From NCBI GenBank assembly GCA_026419775.2, contig JAOPGA020001276.1, positions 1 to 35,453 on the forward strand: 35,453 nucleotides of DNA. Reading direction: 5' to 3'. The DNA comes from Acrasis kona (Eukaryota; Heterolobosea; Eutetramitea; Acrasida; Acrasidae). Below the pieces are notes generated by a model. It did no database searches. It saw only the letters and a program-made list of their open reading frames with translations, and was not told the DNA's origin. Position numbers and translations under genes: made by a program. Shown piece by piece: positions 30,954 through 35,453 of this stretch; positions within the stretch are counted from its first letter, which is position 1; each line of letters opens with the position of its first letter.

Positions 30954-31169
30954 CTAGACTCGCTGATCCAAGTCGTGGTGCGATATTTGTGAGTGACCCA
31001 AAGAAGTTGCTTTAACGACTAGGTTATACTTGAGAAGGGGAAGAGCCGAGCTATGTTGCGAGTTCTTGTAAAGTGTCTTATTCTCTGATCCTTGGCCACG
31101 GATAATATACAGGTTTACTTGTATATTATCCGTGGAAGCCATCGGTAGTCGTGACTCCGTAAACAACAT
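30954..31169 (-). CDS. Small ORF of uncertain status containing a hairpin
   Basis: An ATG-started ORF of 71 residues ending at TAG, convergent with the T1-SPRY gene. It has no recognisable domain. A perfect 15-bp inverted repeat (31096-31135) lies inside it and encodes DNIQVNLYIIRG, which is unusual for protein-coding sequence. It may be chance, or the region may make a structured RNA. Confidence 0.25.
   Translation of the reverse strand: MLFTESRLPMASTDNIQVNLYIIRGQGSENKTLYKNSQHSSALPLLKYNLVVKATSLGHSQISHHDLDQRV
31096..31135. repeat. Perfect 15-bp inverted repeat (hairpin)
   Basis: CCACGGATAATATAC at 31096-31110 and its exact complement at 31121-31135 surround the 10-nt spacer AGGTTTACTT. No run of T follows directly, so it is not a simple terminator. 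It could be an RNA hairpin, a foldback remnant or a protein-binding site. Confidence 0.7.
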
Positions 31170-31219
31170 TGTCCGTTGAAATGACCAAGAGACGCATTTT
31201 TACATCTACTTTGTACCAT

Positions 31220-31372
31220 TTATTTGTACATTCCACGAGTTCTGTAAGCAAAAATTCGATTAGTTGTTTTGCATGCTTCTTTAGCTACACCCGGATTTGC
31301 GAATAGCACACCAATCGCAACTATCGGATTCAAACTTCTGCCTTTAACATTGCTGAGGAGTTGACTTGTCAT
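31220..31372 (-). CDS. Very small protein with a single hydrophobic segment
   Basis: An ORF of 50 residues. It begins MTSQLLSNVKGRSLNP and has a hydrophobic stretch IVAIGVLFANPGVA, then a basic C-terminus ending RIFAYRTRGMYK. Codon use is balanced and the start follows a purine-poor leader. The size and layout (short basic N-terminus, one weak membrane segment, basic end) recall small mitochondrial inner-membrane or translocase subunits, but I do not recognise a family. It is divergent from the acidic protein gene at 31535. Confidence 0.5.
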   Translation of the reverse strand: MTSQLLSNVKGRSLNPIVAIGVLFANPGVAKEACKTTNRIFAYRTRGMYK

Positions 31373-31534
31373 AAGTGGAAGTGGAATCAATATTTATTTT
31401 CAGACACATTATACAAATTTAATCTACTCCACCAAAAATTAAGCTTTCAAAATAGACTTACCTACCCAGAAAGATTTTGGTTGACTATTTGAGAAAGCTG
31501 TAGTTGTATTGAACTTTCTTCATAACGTTTGGAA

Positions 31535-31762
31535 ATGGAGACAATGATATGCGAGGAGCAAAGCTTGAGTGAGGCTTTCGATAACTTCAAGTTTGGCTGC
31601 GCGACAGTATTGTCAGACGAAAGCAACCTAGAGGATACTTCAGATTTAATAGAGGACCCAATAACAGACGAACAAGTAGGAGAGAATTTCAGAAGATATT
31701 CAGTGTTTGTTGTCAGACATGGCAGCATATATGATGATGAAGAGGAAGAGGCTCAACAATGA
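31535..31762 (+). CDS. Small acidic hypothetical protein
   Basis: An ORF of 75 residues from the ATG at 31535, beginning METMICEEQSLSEAFDNF. It is strongly acidic throughout (DESNLEDTSDLIEDP) and ends in YDDEEEEAQQ; RRYSVFVVRHGS is the only basic patch. No domain is recognised. A second Met follows at residue 4. The antisense frame is also open but has no start-to-end logic. The gene lies 163 bp from the divergent small gene starting at 31372. Confidence 0.5.
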   Translation: METMICEEQSLSEAFDNFKFGCATVLSDESNLEDTSDLIEDPITDEQVGENFRRYSVFVVRHGSIYDDEEEEAQQ

Positions 31763-31843
31763 GTTTTTCGTTAGATGTATTTGACAATATTGTATAATGT
31801 ATGTATCACTAAGTAAAAAGAATGATTTGAAATAATTACTACT

Positions 31844-32087
31844 CTACATTCCCATACTCAAACATTTATTACTCGCATGCCTTTCTTTATTTTGTTGGTC
31901 AATTGATTCTAATCTTTCGAATGGAAAGTATTCGGGGGACATAAACTCCTGCTGATCAAACTTACAATGGTATTAAAGACCTTACTAAAGGTATGGTAAT
32001 CCGCGACCAAACCAATATAGACTCCTCATAATGCTTGTTGTCGTATGGGTCTGTGTTGATGACGATTACAAAAAGGTTGACCACATT
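31844..32087 (-). CDS. Candidate small spliced gene antisense to PRMT5 leader, 5' end unresolved
   Basis: The open frame 31960-31844 encodes 38 residues that read like a real C-terminus (FDQQEFMSPEYFPFERLESI, then DQQNKERHA to a TAG stop). A phase-matched 52-nt GT-AG intron (31961-32012) joins it to an upstream frame ending DPYDNKHYEESIL at 32013, open up to 32087. No ATG is found in that upstream frame, so the first exon is missing; it may lie opposite the start of PRMT5. Function unknown. The evidence is coding texture and splice phase only. Confidence 0.35.
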
Positions 32088-32101
32088 TTAACACAGCAAA
32101 C

Positions 32102-34117
32102 ATGCCAGGAGGACAGCCCAGCGAAAAGAGTGCCAACTCCAAGCAGCAAGACAATCAAACAACCGATGATCCCAACTTTGACCCCATTGTCGATATTGTA
32201 CACGATGTTAAATCCAAGAAACCAAACGCACAAATCCACGCTGGTGTTGAACCTAATGTATTCCAGACCGTCGACAAGGCACTATCAATCACCGATCACT
32301 TTGATTTTGTAGTAACCCCAATCAGCAAATCAGAAAGCAACAGAAAATCCAAGCATCTAGACATGAGACACATGATGGTCAAAAACTGCATTCAAGGAAC
32401 AGACATGCTATTCAGGACAAGTTCATGGAGCAATGTAGTAGTCGGAAAAATCGACGAACAAGCTTTCCACATCCTAGCAGACTCTGACCCAAGCAACAAC
32501 TTTGAAATTTATCAAAAAGTCCAACTCGTAATTTTTTCACATTTTTTTTCATGCGCTCACATTTAATAGATCTTCGAACAAGAATTACAATGGGCCTCTC
32601 ACTTATCCCTACCAGCCGTATTACTACCATCACCATCCAAACAAAACGTGGTCCCATTCGCCCAACTATTACACAGAGCAGTATCAAAGTGCGGCTACAC
32701 CAACATTTGGATTCGCTTCCAACCCGACCAATGGGAAGAATGGAACCAAGTAAGAATCATTTGCGAACATTCCACAAAGATCTCTCCCATTTTGGAACTA
32801 CCCGAGAACTTACCGGAGAGAGATTCTCAAACGGAGAGATGGTTCGGAGAGCCCATCAGAGGAATCGTGTTGGACAAGAATTTGTTCCAATCCGATTATT
32901 CGTTATCGACCAAACACGCATTCCTATTACAACGCAGTTTCAAATTCGACATTCAGGTCATACTCAGGGGCACCACCAACGTAGACGAACTATTCAACAT
33001 GCGTAGTTACTTGGATGATTTGAAATCACAATTACCTCCGTTGACCGAAGTCGAATTATTCGAAAAACCTTATTGGGATTACTTACAATCTCCTCTACAA
33101 CCGCTCATGGACAATTTGGATTCACAAACCTACGAAGTATTCGAAAGGGATCCAATCAAGTACAAATTATACCAAGATGCCGTCCATCGCGCATTGGTGG
33201 ATTTGAAAAATCAATCCTCATCTTCGTCACCATTCACAGTGATGGTAGTGGGAGCGGGAAGAGGTCCTTTGGTAAAAGCAAGCATTCGCGCATCGGTCCA
33301 ATCCAAAATCCCAATCAAATTATACGCAGTCGATAAAAACCCAAACGCACTAGTCACGCTCTATCACTTTAAAAAAACAATTTGGAGCAAGATGGACGTC
33401 ACCATCATTCACAGCGACATGAGGGATTGGAATCCACCAGAACTAGCTGATATCTTGGTGAGCGAGCTATTGGGTAGCTTTGGCGATAATGAATTGAGTC
33501 CAGAGTGCTTAGATGGAGCTCAGCGCTTATTAAAAAAGGGCGGAATCAGCATTCCATGCGACTACACCTCTTTTTTATCACCACTTAACTCTGCAAAAAT
33601 TTATAGCGAGGTCAAAACGTTCGTCACGAGCGCTAAACCTCTGAAGGCGTTCGAAACTGCTTACGTGGTTAAGGTTCATCGCGGAATGTGCTTAAGTAAC
33701 ATTAAAAAGGTATTTACCTTCGTGCATCCTAACCCTGAATTGGATGTAAAGAAATATGATGGTTTGGATTTACATTTGGTACCCGATAATAGTAGATATA
33801 CTGTCGTTCCGTTCACCGTGATGGAAACTTCTACGATGCATGGCTTAATTGGTTACTTTGAGTGTACGTTGTACAAGGACGTGATGATGAGCATTCATCC
33901 AAAGACATTTTCCAAGGGAATGTTTAGTTGGTTCCCCATCGTGTTCCCGTTGGCCACTCCTATTACTGTCAAGAAGGGAGAGGAACTCAACGTTCATTTT
34001 TGGAGGAACGTTGATAAGGGTAAGGTTTGGTATGAGTGGATGGTTCATAACAAGGATACTGGATTTGTGACGCCAGTGCATAATTTGAATGGAAGGAGTT
34101 ACAAGTTGAGTCTATAA
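32102..34117 (+). CDS. PRMT5: PRMT5, type II protein arginine methyltransferase
   Basis: Two exons, 32102-32527 and 32570-34117, with a 42-nt intron, encode 657 residues (human PRMT5 has 637). The N-terminal half is the TIM-barrel region. The catalytic part shows YEVFERDPIKY (near 331; its Phe is the residue that favours symmetric dimethylation), the SAM-binding loop GAGRGPLV (near 368), YAVDKNPNALVTL, and the double-E loop SELLGSFGDNELSPECLDG (near 437). The beta-barrel follows with GMFSWFPIVFPL and the terminal GRSYKLSL. All diagnostic residues are present. It symmetrically dimethylates arginine in Sm proteins and histones, normally with a MEP50-type WD partner, which is not in this window. 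Confidence 0.96.
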
Positions 34118-34122
34118 AAGTT

Positions 34123-34350
34123 TTATTTTTTTATTCTTGTTGTTGTTTTTTTGAAGCTCTTGTATTCTTCAATTATTGTTACTTGTTCTTCTTGTATGAT
34201 TGTTGTGGATAGGGTTGTGGTTGTTGCGTCAATGTGTGTGCATTGGTAGGGTCGATAGCGTGATCGTCTGTGGTTGAAACACTTGTCTCTTGTGTAGGGT
34301 TGATCGTATTCTGTGCAGCACTCTGTTAGAGAAGAGCAGGTTAGTCCCAT
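34123..34350 (-). CDS. Small Cys-rich protein, possible N-myristoylation
   Basis: An ORF of 75 residues from the ATG at 34350, ending 5 bp from the PRMT5 stop. It begins MGLTCSSLTECC: Gly2, a small residue at 6 and several nearby Cys form the pattern of an N-myristoylated and palmitoylated membrane-tethered protein. Further Cys occur in RDKCFN and YQCTH. The tail is Thr-rich, then acidic, then basic (SFKKTTTRIKK). An in-frame ATG 15 nt upstream (34365) would add MIQKK and remove the lipid signal. Family unknown; convergent spacing like that of other pairs here supports a real gene. Confidence 0.45.
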   Translation of the reverse strand: MGLTCSSLTECCTEYDQPYTRDKCFNHRRSRYRPYQCTHIDATTTTLSTTIIQEEQVTIIEEYKSFKKTTTRIKK

Positions 34351-34620
34351 TTTCTTTTGTATCATTGTTAATGAAGTGTGCGAAGAGCCGTCGATCAAAG
34401 GCAGTATTTGGTGGTTCTTTATTGTACAAAATAGGAGAACTGGTTTAATCGTTTGACTTTTCGTTCAGGTAGACTTTACAACGTAATGAGGCATCTCTTT
34501 GATCCTTTTATTGTGCAGGTTATCCACAATTGTACCTCGCTTTCTAATTGAAGGCGAATGAAACGGTCAGCTGATTATAGGTTACCAAGTTTGAAGTGGG
34601 GGACATGCTGTAGAAGTTTT

Positions 34621-34890
34621 TCAATCTGTTAAATTCCAATGATCCCATTGCAATGATCGCATTAAAGGCATTTCCTCCCGAAGTAGGACACTGCTTTGTT
34701 TATTAGAAACAATAGGATTTCCGTGTAAGTTACTTTGATTGATAGTTGTTACTGATGTATGATTAGTTTCACAAAAAAAAGAATGTAGAACCAAAAACTT
34801 TTCATCGGAATTGGAATCACTATCTGAATTGTTATTAGAATTCTTTGCAACGTTAGTTTTTCTACTCTTCGGCGAATTAACCTTTGTCAT
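34621..34890 (-). CDS. Hypothetical Ser/Asn-rich protein
   Basis: An ATG-started ORF of 89 residues. It begins MTKVNSPKSRKTNVAKNS and has a Ser/Asp/Asn run (NNNSDSDSNSDE), then a region without recognisable domains and a Trp-containing end (MRSLQWDHWNLTD). A GT-AG pair inside it (about 40 nt) would give a much shorter product, so the structure is uncertain. Confidence 0.35.
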   Translation of the reverse strand: MTKVNSPKSRKTNVAKNSNNNSDSDSNSDEKFLVLHSFFCETNHTSVTTINQSNLHGNPIVSNKQSSVLLREEMPLMRSLQWDHWNLTD

Positions 34891-35055
34891 GACTCGGTAG
34901 AATATAAAATCTATAAGCACTCGACCCAATCCCTGGACATGCCAGAGTCAAAGCAAGACAATATTGGTGAAGTCATTTTGAGATCCAACAAATTTTCTAC
35001 TTTTTATTGAAATGTTTTCATCAAATACCCAGTAATTTCCAATCATGAAACGCCC

Positions 35056-35310
35056 TCACTCTGCCCATCCTTTCCATAGTTGGTCTGGAACCAAATTGTC
35101 GATCATTGGTAAAGTGACAACAGCTTGTTCTTCGGCCATTGTCTTGGCTCGAACGCGTATCAAAAGCTTCATGGAAAGCGTAAATTGATCAAGAATGATG
35201 ATACGGACAATTATTTTTTGTAATACATTATCCGAAATGACCAACCTGAAAAGCAAACTTGATGCAAAAACATCGTGGTAGAGGTAAAGCCGAATAGTAG
35301 CAATATCCAC
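35056..35310 (-). CDS. Possible terminal exon or short ORF
   Basis: An open frame of 84 codons, opening with GTG and closed upstream by TAA. It has alternating hydrophobic strands (VLQKIIVRIIILDQFTLSMK) and ends DNLVPDQLWKGWAE. An acceptor-like CTTTTCAG at about 35247-35240 could start an exon in this frame, but I found no matching donor before the window ends. The first in-frame ATG leaves only 38 residues. It may be the last exon of a gene. Confidence 0.25.
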   Translation of the reverse strand: MDIATIRLYLYHDVFASSLLFRLVISDNVLQKIIVRIIILDQFTLSMKLLIRVRAKTMAEEQAVVTLPMIDNLVPDQLWKGWAE

Positions 35311-35453
35311 ATTTTATTAATTTTTACAAACAATTCTTCTCATTATGATGAAAACTCAGTTTGTGTATATTGTATTGTTGCATTGATGACATTTCAGAGT
35401 AAATGTTGGAGAAAAAGGCAATTGATAATGATAATTATAGAAATGATCGTGTT

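Noticed and set aside
31462-31728. Minus-strand open frame of 88 codons
   Set aside because: Opposite the acidic small gene; it ends at a GTAAGT site but connects to nothing in phase.
1-35453. Retroelement, virus-derived, CRISPR or operon structures
   Set aside because: No reverse transcriptase, integrase, capsid, polymerase or repeat-spacer pattern was seen in any frame; gene spacing is that of single eukaryotic genes.

Overview
This is nuclear DNA of a microbial eukaryote. Genes are densely packed on both strands. Most multi-exon genes carry GT-AG introns of only 34-44 nt, many with a CTAAC-like branch site. The gene set is typical of a protist: PRMT5, VPS8, a TSET/TCUP-like adaptor, a Munc13/MUN-type protein, a cytosolic carboxypeptidase, TANGO2, a cytochrome P450 and a T1-SPRY protein. 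Base composition is moderately AT-rich and the standard genetic code works everywhere. A free-living amoeba or amoeboflagellate (Heterolobosea or Amoebozoa) fits, but that is inference; no marker fixes the lineage. All gene models were built by hand from reading frames and splice signals.

Layout. 1-600: an unresolved, possibly decayed or truncated coding region. 980-4856: a GPI-anchor-like surface protein, two overlapping ORFs (LRR-like, then a possible PD-(D/E)XK-type domain), a coiled-coil protein and a YbjQ/DUF74-like protein. 5347-6017: a short DNA element with TA target duplications and terminal inverted repeats built of 9-bp units. 6192-10529: a Faf1/C1orf131-like nucleolar protein (minus strand), a four-TM protein and a five-exon TCUP-like protein. 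10573-13073: a tandem pair of secreted paralogues with a gene-conversion-like tract and a shared palindromic promoter motif. 13392-15796: a tiny four-exon gene, a P450 and a Thr-rich protein. 16350-28693: Munc13-like protein, CCP6-like carboxypeptidase, VPS8 and TANGO2 in alternating orientation. 28822-34117: an SDR with a coding-derived intron, a T1-SPRY protein, several very small genes and PRMT5. 34123-35453: small hypothetical genes.

There are no operons. Several genes concern membrane traffic (TCUP-like, Munc13-like, VPS8, TANGO2), but nothing shows that their proximity is functional. Convergent neighbours often end 5-7 bp apart, so their 3' UTRs must overlap. The observations most worth checking are the TCUP-like gene, the SDR intron that seems to be made from former coding sequence, the hidden 54-residue four-exon gene, and the patchwork evolution of the secreted paralogue pair. 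No viral or retroelement genes, CRISPR arrays, rRNA or tRNA genes were recognised.
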